DNA from: Acetivibrio straminisolvens JCM 21531
GTDB taxonomy: Bacteria; Bacillota; Clostridia; Acetivibrionales; Acetivibrionaceae
Length of the DNA stretch: 64,000 nucleotides
Assembly: GCF_000521465.1 (NCBI RefSeq)
Contig: NZ_BAVR01000001.1
Location: 61,510 to 125,509, forward strand
Direction of reading: 5' to 3'
Made by a program: the position numbers and the translations under genes. The notes under the pieces are model-generated. The model did no database searches, had not been told where the DNA came from, and saw only the letters and a program-made list of their open reading frames with translations. Positions 29,996 to 40,179 of this stretch are shown here, piece after piece (position 1 is the stretch's first letter; each line of letters begins with the position of its first letter).

Positions 29996-31059
29996 ATGAA
30001 AAAAAGAATTTCGATAAGTATTGTATTATTACTGGTCGCAAGCATGATTCTAAGCGGTTGCGGTGGTCAAGGTGCACAAAAGGCCGGTCCGGCAAACCCG
30101 GATGGAAAAAAGGAATTGAAGAAATTTAACATTGGATATCTAGCATCCCCGGGACATGTGCTTTACTTTGTAGCAAAAGAAAAAGGATATTTTGAAGAAG
30201 AAGCTTGGATGCCGAACTGTTTTTGTTTACGAATTCCGGTGAAGGCTTAAATGCAATAAGTTCCGGAAAAGTAGACGTCGGTTCCTTCGGTACGGCCGCA
30301 CCATTGACTTTCATTTCAAAAGGAACTGATTTTGTCATTTTTGGCGGACAGCAAACCGAAGGACACGGGATTGTGGCCCTTCCGGAAAAAGCTAAGGAGC
30401 TTACGGATTTAAACAGCTTTAAAGGTAAAACGGTAGCCACTGTGAGGCTTGCTACGGGAGATGTTATTTTCAGGGCCGCATTGTCGGAAGCAGGCATCGA
30501 CTGGAAGAATGAATTGACAATTAATGAGTTGGATTCACCGGCAGCGGTACTTGAGGCTGTTAAGAAAGGAAGCGTTGATGCAGGTATTGTATGGACTCCT
30601 TTTATAAAGCTGGGAGAAAAGCAGGGACTTGAAATAGTAAAATATTCGGGAGAACTGGTTAAAATGCATACTTGCTGCCGCCAGGTTGCTCTCTCTACTA
30701 AAATAAAGGAAAATAAAGAGGACTTTGTAAGATTTACCGCGGCTTTGATAAAGGCATACAAATTCTATGTGGAAAATCAGGATGAAACAGTGGATATTAT
30801 TGCAAAATATGCCAAAGTGGACAAAGACATTATAAAGCAAGAAACATACGGCGGTCATATACACAGCATACCTGACCCCGACAAGAATGGGGTTGTAAGA
30901 TTCTGGGAATTAATAAACAAGTCCGGTTATATCAATTCTGACCTTAATATTGAAGATTTTATAGACACCTCAATCTATAAGCTTGCCCTTGAAGATGTTC
31001 TTAAGGAGTACCCAGACGATGCCGTTTATAAAAAGCTAAAAGCGGATTTTAAGGAGTAA
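29996..31059 (+). CDS. SsuA/NMT1-type substrate-binding lipoprotein 2
   Basis: A protein of about 354 residues, merged at ~30207 (GAAGC for GAAGGC). The signal peptide ends in lipobox LSGC. The binding domain shows GYLASPGHVLYFVAKEKGYF, ISSGKVDVGSFGTAAPL and GIVWTPF. It resembles the first binding protein of the island but is clearly a different paralogue. ATG 29996 has GGAGGG at the proper distance. It likely feeds the ATPase and permease encoded next. Confidence 0.85.
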
Positions 31060-31074
31060 AGGGGAAGTAAAATT

Positions 31075-31878
31075 ATGAGTAAAATTTGCTTGCAAATGTG
31101 TCCTTGGAATATGAAGACCATAATAGTAGATTTTGTGCCATAAAGGATATCAGTATGTCTATAAACGAAGGGGAATTTGTAAGTATCATTGGGCCGAGCG
31201 GCTGCGGCAAAAGTACGCTGCTGAGCTTGCTGACGGGCCTAAACTTCCCTACCGACGGATATATTTTGCTGGATGGAAAGCAGATTCAGGGGACCGGCAC
31301 AGAAAGAGGGGTTGTTTTTCAGCACTATTCCTTATTTCCATGGATGAGTGCCCGAAAAATCTGATTTTTGGCTTAAAGCAGGTTTATAAGAAAAAAAGCA
31401 AAAAAGAGATAGAAGAGATTGCTGACAAATACTTGGATTTGGTGGGACTGGGTAACTTTAAGAACAAATATCCTTCCCAATTGTCAGGGGGTATGCAGCA
31501 GAGAGTTGCCATTGCCAGAGCCTTTGCAATGAATCCCGGAATTCTTCTGATGGATGAGCCTTTGGAGCTATAGATGCCAAAAACAGGGTGGTTTTGCAAG
31601 AACTCCTTCTAAACCTTTGGGATAATGGAAATGAAAGAAAAACGGTAATACTGGTTACCCATGACATAGACGAAGCAATACTTTTATCAGACAAGATTAT
31701 AGTAATGTCAGCCGGACCGGGTACTATTAAGAAGCAAATAAATGTGGATTTTAAAAGACCCAGGGACAGGACATCTCTTATAAGATCAGAAGAGTATACC
31801 AACCTTAGAAACAAGCTTGTTAGCCTTTTCTATGACGACTTGATAGAAAAAATAGGCGGAGATGAGGTTGTTCTATAA
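31075..31878 (+). CDS. SsuB/TauB-type ABC transporter ATPase 2
   Basis: An ATPase of about 268 residues broken by three single-base losses at ~31087 (ATTT for ATTTT), ~31361 and ~31566 (CCTTTGG for CCTTTTGG). After repair Walker A is GPSGCGKST, the signature is [14 protein letters not shown], and Walker B runs LLMDEPFGAIDA, with VTHDIDEA following. It energises the second importer. Confidence 0.85.
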
Positions 31879-31904
31879 GTGGTTTTGGAAAGGGGGGATT
31901 CTTT

Positions 31905-32810
31905 GTGAGGAGAGTAATCAATCTAACAAATGCTTTGCTTTTGGCGGCATTGGTGGTTGAACTTATCCCGTCCCGAAGAGGGGGTAAATGCCTGGTATTA
32001 TATTGGATTGGTGTTGATACTGGAAATTTTCTATATACTGAATGCGGTATTAAAGAAGGATGATGAGAAGCTTCAGACCATCGGCGATGTTATTGCCATC
32101 GTGTATGGGATTTTAATAATATGGGAGATATTTACAACGAAAACGGATTTGGCCGACAAACTGCTTTTCCCTTCCCCTTCGTATATTCTTTCGCTGTTGA
32201 TATCGGAATTACCGGAGCTTTTGAAAGGAACCGTAAGCTCGTTTCAATTGCTGTTTGCAGGATATTTTTTGGCTTTGGCTTTGGCCATTCCATTGGCCTT
32301 GGTTATTGGATGGAAGAAAAGACTTTACAAGGCTGTAAATCCGCTTACAAAAGTATTGGGACCGATACCTCCAATAGTGTATATTCCTTATGCCATTGCC
32401 ATACTTCCCACATTTAAAGCGGCATCCATATTCATCATTTTTATCGGAGCTTTCTGGCCGGTGTTTATTAACACGCTAAATGGTGTGTTTAATGTGGACA
32501 AAAGAATTATTGATTCGGCAAAAGCCCTGAGCGTAAGTGAAGGTTCGATGCTTTTCCAGGTGATATTGCCGGCAACTCTGCCTTCCATTATAAGCGGTGC
32601 TACTGTCGGACTTGTAATGTCCTTTATTCTTTTGACTGCTGCAGAAATGATTGGGGCAACTTCAGGCTTGGGTTGGTATGTAAAGTATTTTTCCGATTTT
32701 GCGGACTATCCGAGGGTTATTGTAGGGATTATTTTCATAGGAGTTGTTGTAACGGGTGTTACTTTTTATCAGATAAAATAGAACGCCATCTTCTAAGGTG
32801 GAGAAAATGA
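31905..32810 (+). CDS. SsuC/TauC-type ABC transporter permease 2
   Basis: A permease of about 301 residues with GTG start after AGGGGGG. Frame breaks near 31960 and 32766 are repaired by one base each, after which the protein ends in ...ERHLLRWRK at 32810. It carries six or so membrane segments and the permease loop DSAKALSVSEGSMLFQVILP. Gene order here is binding protein, ATPase, permease, unlike the other two importers of the island. Confidence 0.8.
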
Positions 32811-32828
32811 TACAAGGGGTGTGTTTTT

Positions 32829-34157
32829 GTGAGTACCAGAAAATTTTGGAATGAAGAGATAGAGACGATTTCAAGAAAGGATTTGGAGAATTATCAATAT
32901 CATATGCTTTTGGAGCATCTTACCCTGGCATATGAAAAATCTCAATATTACAGGGAATCCTTTGACAAGGCGGGGGTAAAACCGTCGAATTTTAGAAAAC
33001 TTTCTGACATTAGCAAATTTCCTTTTGTGAATAAACATATAGAGCGGGAAAGACAGCAAAGTAAACCTTTGCTTGGAGATATGACGGCTGTGGCGGAAGA
33101 GGAAGTGGTGTTTGTATCTGCCTCCAGCGGTTCAACAGGCGTTCCAACACTTAGCCCATTTACAAAGAAGGATTTTGAAGAATTTCAGGATGTTCAAAGC
33201 AGGTTGTTTTGGGCGGCTGGGATGAGACCTAATGACCGTTATGTTCATGCCCTCAATTTTACATTATTTGTGGGAGGGCCGGACGTTATAGGTGCACAAA
33301 ACCTTGGGGCTTTGTGCATTTGGGCTGGTGCTATTCCTTCCGACAGGCTGCTTTTTATCCTTAAAGAGTTTCAACCTACCGTTATATGGACGACACCTTC
33401 CTATGCATGGTACTTAGGTGAAACTGCCAGAAAACAGGGAATTGACCCTGCAAAGGACCTTTCCATCAACAAAATCATTGTAGCAGGAGAACCGGGAGGC
33501 TCTATTGAGGCCACAAGGCAAGCCATTGAAGAGCTTTGGGAGGCAAAAGTCTACGATTTCTATGGAATTTCGGATATTTTCGGAGCATGCGCGGGAATGT
33601 GCAGCGAGAGAAACGGTCTTCATTTGGCGGAGGACCATATCTTGGTGGAAGTAATCAATCCCGATACTTTAGAGCCGGTGGCGGAAGGAGAAAGAGGGGA
33701 ACTGGTATTTACCACTTTGAGAAAAACTGCAAGGCCCATGATTCGGTTCCGGACGGGAGACATCGGAACGGTAAATAAGGAGAAATGCGCTTGCGGACGT
33801 ACCCATGTCCGGATAAACATTACAGGGCGCTTGGATGACATGCTTATTGTATCGGGAGTAAATGTATTCCCCAGTGATATTGAGTATGTTGTGCGCAATA
33901 TGGAAGAACTTTCGGGAGAATACAGGATTACTGCCATTTCAGAAAACTTTACAACCAAATTCAAGCTTGAGGTTGAGAGGGCTTTGGGAAATCACGAACC
34001 TAAAGATGTACTTGCCGAGAAAGTATCCGCCAAAATAAAGACGCGCATAGGTGTAAAGCCAAAGGAAGTTATTATTCTGGATAATGGTGAGCTCCCCAGG
34101 GCCACCCACAAAGCCAAGAGATTGATTGATGAGAGAAATGGGGGATCTTATGCCTAA
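32829..34157 (+). CDS. PaaK-like AMP-forming acyl-CoA ligase
   Basis: A 442-residue protein with GTG start and GGGGTG site. The AMP-binding core SASSGSTGVPT, YGISDIFGACAGM, RFRTGDIG and the C-terminal GRLDDMLIVSGVN place it with phenylacetate-CoA ligases and relatives. It activates a carboxylic acid with ATP and CoA. It is followed by an aminotransferase and a 2-oxoacid:ferredoxin oxidoreductase, a trio that could interconvert an amino acid, its 2-oxoacid, the acyl-CoA and the free acid. The acid is not known; methylthiopropionate or an aryl acid would fit the context. Confidence 0.82.
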   Translation: MSTRKFWNEEIETISRKDLENYQYHMLLEHLTLAYEKSQYYRESFDKAGVKPSNFRKLSDISKFPFVNKHIERERQQSKPLLGDMTAVAEEEVVFVSASSGSTGVPTLSPFTKKDFEEFQDVQSRLFWAAGMRPNDRYVHALNFTLFVGGPDVIGAQNLGALCIWAGAIPSDRLLFILKEFQPTVIWTTPSYAWYLGETARKQGIDPAKDLSINKIIVAGEPGGSIEATRQAIEELWEAKVYDFYGISDIFGACAGMCSERNGLHLAEDHILVEVINPDTLEPVAEGERGELVFTTLRKTARPMIRFRTGDIGTVNKEKCACGRTHVRINITGRLDDMLIVSGVNVFPSDIEYVVRNMEELSGEYRITAISENFTTKFKLEVERALGNHEPKDVLAEKVSAKIKTRIGVKPKEVIILDNGELPRATHKAKRLIDERNGGSYA

Positions 34158-35320
34158 GCTAAGTAGAAGAATTGAGAATTTTACCGATTCGGTTATAAGG
34201 AGAATGACCCGTATTGCGAATAGCTTTGGGGCAATAAACCTTTCCCAGGGATTTCCGGATTTTGACCCTCCTATTGAATTAAAAAATGCACTTTGCGAAG
34301 TGGCAGCCGGCAGCATACATCAATATGCAGTGACATGGGGAGCCAAGAATTTCAGAGAGGCGCTGGCAAAAAAACAGTCCAAGTTTATGGGAATTCCCAT
34401 TGACCCCGAGACTCAAATCGTGGTGACCTGCGGCAGTACGGAAGCATGATGGCAGCTATGATGACAGTTTGCAATCCGGGGGATAAAGTAATAGTCTTTT
34501 CCCCGTTTTACGAAAATTATGCTGCAGATGCCATACTCTCGGGGCAGAGCCGATATATGTACATTTAAGGCCCCCGGAATTCAATTTTGATGTGAATGAG
34601 CTGGAAGAAGCTTTTAAACAGAAACCCAAAGCATTGATTTTGTGTAATCCGTCGAATCCCTCGGGAAAGGTGTTTACATTGGAGGAGCTAGAAACCATAG
34701 CCCGCTTTGCTAAAAAGTATGATGCGTTTGTAATTACCGACGAGGTATATGAGCATATTGTGTATTCCCCTTATAAGCATACATATTTTGCATCCCTTCC
34801 CGGGATGTTTGAAAGAACCATATCCTGCAGTTCCCTGTCAAAAACTTATTCTATCACCGGATGGAGACTGGGATACCTCATTGCGCCGTCCCACATTATT
34901 GACGGGGCCAGGAAGGTTCATGACTTTCTAACAGTGGGCGCTGCCGCACCTTTGCAGGAGGCGGCGGTGGTTGCCCTAAATTTTGGGGATGATTATTATG
35001 AAGAGTTAAAAAGAATTTATACCGAAAAGAGAGACTTATTTCTGTCGGGATTGGATAGATTGGGACTTACATACACTGTACCTCAGGGAGCTTATTATGT
35101 AATGGTGGACATTTCGGAGTTTGGTTTTGCAAGCGACTTGGAGTTCTGTGAGTGGATGGCAAAGGAAGTGGGGGTTGCAGCAGTTCCAGGTTCAAGCTTT
35201 TTTAGGGACAATGTAAATCATCTGATTCGCTTCCACTTTGCAAAGAAGAGAGAAACCCTTGAAGAAGCCCTAAAAAGGCTTGAAAAACTAAAAGACAAAG
35301 CAAGGGAGCGATGGAAATGA
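34150..35320 (+). CDS. Class I/II aminotransferase (PLP)
   Basis: A protein of about 390 residues, merged at ~34457 (GCATG for GCAATG) and ~34545 (GGGG for GGGGG). Fold-type I motifs are INLSQGFPDFDPP, YAVTWGAKNFREA, NPSNPSGKVF, ITDEVYEH and the PLP lysine in SLSKTYSITGWRLGY. It resembles aminotransferases that act on methionine, aromatic amino acids and kynurenine. The ATG at 34150 has GGGGGA upstream, and the start overlaps the ligase gene by 8 bp. It may yield the 2-oxoacid for the adjacent oxidoreductase. Confidence 0.85.
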
Positions 35321-35862
35321 TAGAAATAAGATGGCATGGAAGAGGGGGGCAGGGGGGATTTACAGCCTCAAAACTTCTTGGGGCGTCAGTTGTTTTATAT
35401 GGCGGAAAGCATGCCCTCTCCTTTCCCTCTTTCGGTCCGGAGAGAAGAGGCGCTCCTGTCCTAGCCTTTACCAAAATTGACAGTAAGAAGATTTGCGACC
35501 GCAGCGAAATCAGAAAATGTGATTTTATCGTGGTTTTGGATGAAACCCTCTTTAGTGAAAACTTTTTCGATGACCTGAAATATAACGGTAAAATCATTAT
35601 AAATTCGGCAAACCAAGAGACTTATGCAAAGTATGATTCCGGGAAAATAACCGTGGTAGATGCTTCCTCTATTGCTCTAAAAGTGTTGGGAAAACCCATA
35701 ACAAACACAGCCATGCTTGGTGCACTTGTGGCTGTGTCGGATATTATTGACTTAAATGCCGTACTAAAAGGAATGGAAGGTTTCCTAAAAGGGGAGCTTC
35801 TTGCGAAAAATATCGAGGTGGTTGAAAGGACTTTCCTTCAATGCAAGGAGGTGGCATCATGA
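35317..35862 (+). CDS. 2-oxoacid:ferredoxin oxidoreductase, gamma subunit
   Basis: A protein of about 181 residues with RWHGRGGQGGFTASKLLG and SFPSFGPERRGAPV, the CoA-binding-domain hallmark of pyruvate/2-oxoacid oxidoreductase gamma subunits. GGGAG upstream favours ATG 35317. It is the first of four co-translated subunit genes (gamma, delta, alpha, beta). Confidence 0.9.
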   Translation: MIEIRWHGRGGQGGFTASKLLGASVVLYGGKHALSFPSFGPERRGAPVLAFTKIDSKKICDRSEIRKCDFIVVLDETLFSENFFDDLKYNGKIIINSANQETYAKYDSGKITVVDASSIALKVLGKPITNTAMLGALVAVSDIIDLNAVLKGMEGFLKGELLAKNIEVVERTFLQCKEVAS

Positions 35863-36170
35863 ATAGGCCCAAGCTTAGGGAATATGTTAAGCCTAAGCAT
35901 ATTAAAGATTATCCTGTCGGCCCCTGCTATACCGCCGGACATCTTGTAACGGAAAATGCAGATTGGAGAACGGAAAAGCCTGTTGTGGAAAGCACCAAGT
36001 GTACCGGATGCTTTTATTGCTATCTCTGCTGTCCGGAGGGAGTAATATACAAGGAAGGGAAGGCAGTGGACATTGACTATGCCTTTTGTAAAGGGTGCGG
36101 CATATGTGCCAGGGTTTGTCCCAAGAAAGCGGTTAAAATGATAAGGAAGGAGAAAAACCATGGGAGATAA
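35859..36170 (+). CDS. 2-oxoacid:ferredoxin oxidoreductase, delta (2x[4Fe-4S]) subunit
   Basis: A protein of about 103 residues with two ferredoxin motifs, [14 protein letters not shown] and [15 protein letters not shown]. It carries electrons from the thiamine site to ferredoxin. ATG 35859 has AAGGAGGTGG upstream and overlaps the gamma stop by four bases. Confidence 0.92.
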   Translation: MNRPKLREYVKPKHIKDYPVGPCYTAGHLVTENADWRTEKPVVESTKCTGCFYCYLCCPEGVIYKEGKAVDIDYAFCKGCGICARVCPKKAVKMIRKEKNHGR

Positions 36171-37344
36171 AGCATTCCTTTCGGAAAATGAAGCAGTGGC
36201 AGAAGGGGTAAGATTGGCAAGCCCCCATGTAATTGCCGCTTATCCGATTACTCCCCAGACAGTAGTGGTGGAGCGCTTGGCTGAAATGGTGGAAGATGGA
36301 GCCTGAAAGCTGAATTTCTTCATGTGGAATCCGAGCACTCGGCCTGTCTGCTTGTATGGGAGCCAGCAGTATTGGAGCAAGAACTTTTACGGCAACTTCA
36401 TCCCAAGGCCTTTTGTATATGGCAGAGTGCTTCATTATGCCAGTGGAGGAAGGTTCCCCATTGTAATGATGAATGCCAACCGCTCCCTTGCGCTGCCGTG
36501 GAGCATATACGGGGACCACAGAGATTCCTTGTCTCAGCTTGATTGCGGCTGGATACAGATATATGTGGAGGATGCCCAGGAAAGTTTGGACATGGTGATT
36601 CAGTCTTATGCAATAGCGGAGAACTTAAAGGTTCTTACCCCTGTTATGTTGAATCTCGACGGTTTTGTGCTTACTCATACCTATGAGCGGGTTTATATTC
36701 CCTCAAAAGAAGAAGTGGATAAGTTTTTGCCGCCTTTTGAAACACCTTACAAAATGGATTTGGAAAATCCGAAGAACATGGGATTTAGTTCTTCACCGGC
36801 GGACAACACGGAGTTTAAATACCAGCAGCACAAGGCTGTATTGGATGCAAAGGAGGTAATAAAAGAAGTGGATGAGTCTTTCAAAAAGGCTTTCGGCAGA
36901 GGCTATGGAGGACTTGTTGACGCATATCTGTGCGAAGATGCCGATTTTATTATGATAAGCCTTGGCAGTACTACCGGAACGTGCAGAGCTGTAGCGGATG
37001 AGCTAAGACAAGAAGGCTTTAAAGCAGGGGTGTTAAAAATACGTTTTATGAGGCCGTTTCCCGAAGAAGAGATAATAGAAATAACTAAGAATGCAAAGGC
37101 TGTGGGAGTAATAGACAGGGATATATCTTTTGGATATGAGGGGACGGTATTTACCAATGTCAATTCTGCCCTCTCAAAAGCCGGTGCGAATATACGGAGT
37201 TTGAACTTTATAGCCGGCCTTGGCGGACGGGATATTTCCAAAGAAAGCATAAGGGATACATTCTATGATTTAAGAGAAGCATCTTTGGGTATTTCAAAAA
37301 ATCGGGTTAAGTTTTTAAGTCTGGGGGTATCTATAGATGAGTAA
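36160..37344 (+). CDS. 2-oxoacid:ferredoxin oxidoreductase, alpha subunit
   Basis: A protein of about 395 residues split by three single-base losses near 36303, 36348 and 36431. After repair it starts [19 protein letters not shown] with AYPITPQT, contains [11 protein letters not shown] and [20 protein letters not shown], and ends with the transketolase C-terminal-like region [13 protein letters not shown] and GLGGRDIS. It binds thiamine diphosphate together with the beta subunit. The AYPITPQT motif fits enzymes for branched, aromatic or 2-oxobutyrate-like substrates as well as pyruvate. Confidence 0.87.
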
Positions 37345-38240
37345 TGTGACAGGGACGATAAACGTCAGGAATATCACTGACAAGGAGTTTTTTTACGGTC
37401 ACAAAGCATGTGCGGGATGCGGCGGAAGCATTGCGGTAAGGCTTGTTTTAAAGGTGCTGGGTGAAAGAACCTTTACGGTAGTTCCCGCAGGCTGTATGTC
37501 CGCTGTAGGTTTTGTTTACCCTCAGCTTTGCTTTACAAACAACGCAATTATTTCCACTTTTGCGGGAACAGCTCCATGCTTTCGGGCATTGCGGCGGGAG
37601 CAAGGGCGTTGGGGCTTAAGGACTATCATGTGGTGGGAATTGCAGGTGACGGAGGAACTGCGGACATAGGTATTCAAGCATTATCGGGAGCCATAGACAG
37701 AAAAGATAAAATCATCTACATCTGCTACGATAATGAAGCGTACATGAACACAGGAATACAAAAGAGCGGCCTTACTCCTTATGGAGCAAGGACTACAACC
37801 ACTCCGGCAGGTGACAACATTCCCGGAACTTTGACGCAAAAAAAGAATATGTTTGAAATTGTTGCCGCTCACGGTATCGATTATGCTGCCACAGCAAGTA
37901 TAGGCTATATTTAGGATTTTATAAATAAAATACAAAAAGCTTCACAGGTGGACGGGACTTCTTATATTCATGTTTTTGCCCCATGTCCCACCGGTGGGGA
38001 GCTCCTTCCGACAGTGCCGTTGACATAGCCAAGGAAGTGGTGGATTGCGGCCTTTGGTATCTTGCAGAGTATGAAAACAATGAGTTTACGTTGAATAAAA
38101 ATCCCAAGGAATTTACTTCGGTAGAGGAATATTTGAAAAAACAGTCAAGATTTAGACATCTCACAAAAGAGGACATAGAGAGGATAATTACAGAAAGGGA
38201 TAAAAAGTGGAACCTAATGCGCGCTAAGTGGAATTGCTGA
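37337..38240 (+). CDS. 2-oxoacid:ferredoxin oxidoreductase, beta subunit (contains in-frame TAG)
   Basis: A protein of about 301 residues if merged. CAGCGGSIAVR and the thiamine motif GDGGTADIGIQALSGAIDR with YDNEAYMNTG are clear. Frame losses occur near 37570 and 37985 (CCGGTGG for CCGGGTGG). In addition TAG at 37912-37914 interrupts an unshifted frame: SIGYI, then TAG, then DFINKIQKASQ...HVFAPCPTG, where Gln or Glu would be expected. It catalyses oxidative decarboxylation with release of reduced ferredoxin. The reductant could feed the NifH-like protein. Confidence 0.85.
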
Positions 38241-38279
38241 TTCATATATAATCAATATTTCTATAAAGGGGTGTTGCTC

Positions 38280-38495
38280 ATGACAAAAGGAGTTGAAGAA
38301 TTGCTTAAAGAAATTGAATTGAAAAATATTGTTTTGAAAGCTCAATGTCATAGTAATTGCTGCCTTAAAAAGCAAGAGCTTGAGAAAGCCGAAAGGGAGC
38401 TGGATTCCCTTCTTTACAGATTCTACAAAATACATAAATGCAATCTTTGTAAGCTTTCCAGAGAAGAGGCTGTGAAGGACCCGGAAAAGCAATAA
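38280..38495 (+). CDS. Small cysteine-containing helical protein
   Basis: A 71-residue protein, mostly charged helix, with CHSNCC near residue 26 and CNLC near 58. A GGGGTG site precedes the ATG. It follows the beta subunit by 39 bp. I recognise no family; paired cysteines could bind a metal. Confidence 0.55.
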   Translation: MTKGVEELLKEIELKNIVLKAQCHSNCCLKKQELEKAERELDSLLYRFYKIHKCNLCKLSREEAVKDPEKQ

Positions 38496-38544
38496 TTCTT
38501 GACAAATCGAAAATTAACCGTCAAAAATTATTTATAAGCGTTTA

Positions 38545-38593
38545 TTGACAAGGGAGTATATGTAGTACTATAATATAAAACATATTGGAATAC
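38545..38593 (+). promoter_or_regulatory. Promoter and shared operator of unit 4 (ridA)
   Basis: TTGACA at 38545-38550 and TATAAT at 38569-38574 have an 18-bp spacer. TAAAACATATTGGAATAC at 38576-38593 follows directly. This copy is the best match to a CymR-like GGAATA site as I recall it. It shares AAAACATAT with the metY and cysK promoters. Confidence 0.65.
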
Positions 38594-38621
38594 TCGGGAA
38601 ATGAAGGCGGTGATTGTTAGA

Positions 38622-39002
38622 ATGTCTATTGAGGTTATAAAAACCGATAAAGCCCCTGAGGCAATCGGGCCGTATTCACAGGCGATTGTTGCGGGCTCGT
38701 TTGTTTACACATCGGGACAAATACCCATTAATCCGCAAACCGGAGAAGTGGTTGGCGGAGGTATTGAGGAACAGACAGAGCAGGTGCTAAAAAACCTGAA
38801 AAATGTTCTTGAAGCAGCCGGCAGCGGCTTGAACAAAGTGGTAAAAACTACTGTGTTTATAAAGGACATGGACAGCTTTGCAAAAATAAATGAGATTTAT
38901 GCTAAGTATTTCTCAGAGCCTTATCCTGCAAGGTCATGTGTTGAAGTATCAAAGCTCCCGAAGGGAGTATTAATAGAAATTGAAGCGGTTGCAATAAAAT
39001 AA
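38622..39002 (+). CDS. ridA: RidA-family enamine/imine deaminase
   Basis: A 126-residue protein beginning [20 protein letters not shown], with [29 protein letters not shown] and the substrate Arg in [15 protein letters not shown]. RidA hydrolyses reactive enamines released by PLP lyases. Two such lyases follow in the same operon, a direct functional link. The ATG at 38622 fits the family start better than the one at 38601. Confidence 0.92.
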   Translation: MSIEVIKTDKAPEAIGPYSQAIVAGSFVYTSGQIPINPQTGEVVGGGIEEQTEQVLKNLKNVLEAAGSGLNKVVKTTVFIKDMDSFAKINEIYAKYFSEPYPARSCVEVSKLPKGVLIEIEAVAIK

Positions 39003-39009
39003 AGAGAGG

Positions 39010-40169
39010 ATGATGAGGGATGGGAATGTGTTGAAATATAGTATAGGTACAAAGGTGGTACATGGCTCAAAATGCTATGACCCGCATACGGGGGCGGTTA
39101 GCTTTCCCATATATCAAAGTGCTACTTTCAGGCATCCGGCGCTGCATCAGACTACGGGTTATGATTATTCGCGCTTGCAGAATCCTACAAGGGAAGAGCT
39201 TGAAAACACCATTGCAAATATTGAGAACGGGAAGTTTGGATTTGCCTTTTCCAGCGGTATGGCGGCAGTATCCACCATACTTTCTCTCTTCACACCGGGA
39301 GATCATATCGTTGTTTCGGATGACCTTTATGGTGGTACTTACAGACTGTTTGAGGAAATATATAAAAAATACGGTTTGGAGTTTTCCTACGTTAATACCA
39401 GTAAGATTCAAGATATAGAAAACTCTGTGAAAGACAATACCAAAGCATTTTTTATAGAAACTCCCACAAATCCGATGATGAAGGTGGCCGATTTAAGGGC
39501 AATATCGGAATTTTCAAAAGACAGGAAAATACTTTTGATTGTGGACAATACTTTCCTTACACCATATTTTCAGAGGCCTTTGGAACTGGGAGCGGATATT
39601 GTGGTTCACAGCGGGACAAAGTATCTTGGGGGCACAACGATACATTGGCAGGTCTTATTGTAGTTAATGATGAAGAGTTGTCCGAAAAGCTTAAACTCAT
39701 TCAAAAATCGGAAGGGGCAGTGTTGGCACCTTTTGACAGCTGGCTGATTTTAAGAGGAATAAAGACCTTGGGGGTACGTCTTGAAAAGCAGCAGCAAAAT
39801 GCCATGAAAATTGCAAAGTGGCTTTGTACCCATAAAAATGTCACAAAGGTCAACTACGTGGGATTGCCCGAACATGAAGGCTATGAAATTTCGAAATCTC
39901 AGGCTTCCGGTTTTGGTGCCATGATTTCTTTTAATGCAAAAGATGTTGAAACTGTGGAGAGGGTTTTGGCAAAGGTACAGCTTGTAATGTTTGCCGAGAG
40001 CCTTGGCGGTGTGGAAAGCTTGATTACCTATCCTACCGTTCAGACCCATGCAGCTATACCGGAGGAAATGAGGCAAAGAATCGGAGTTACCGATACACTT
40101 TTAAGGCTTTCGGTGGGAATTGAGGAGGCTGAGGATATAATTGCCGACCTTGAACAGGCCTTGGAATAG
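39010..40169 (+). CDS. Cystathionine gamma-synthase/lyase-family PLP enzyme
   Basis: A protein of about 386 residues, merged at ~39637 (one G short in a G run). Cys/Met-metabolism fold with YDYSRLQNPTREELE, AFSSGMAAVSTIL, DDLYGGTYRLFEE and the PLP lysine in VVHSGTKYLGGHND. It could be a cystathionine beta- or gamma-lyase or a methionine gamma-lyase, and motifs alone do not choose. It may start at a TTG at 39031 with GAGGGATGGG upstream. RidA precedes it and a MalY-type lyase follows. Confidence 0.85.
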
Positions 40170-40179
40170 GGGGGATTTT

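Noticed and set aside
31075..32810. Pseudogenized second importer
   Set aside because: Its five breaks are all single-base and repairable with intact motifs; the same density of errors affects clearly functional genes such as licA.
23281..37914. Pyrrolysine or other programmed UAG recoding
   Set aside because: TAG is also used as a normal stop (for example after nadR and at 40169), no pylTSBCD genes are visible, and the positions look like Gln or Glu and not like an active-site residue.
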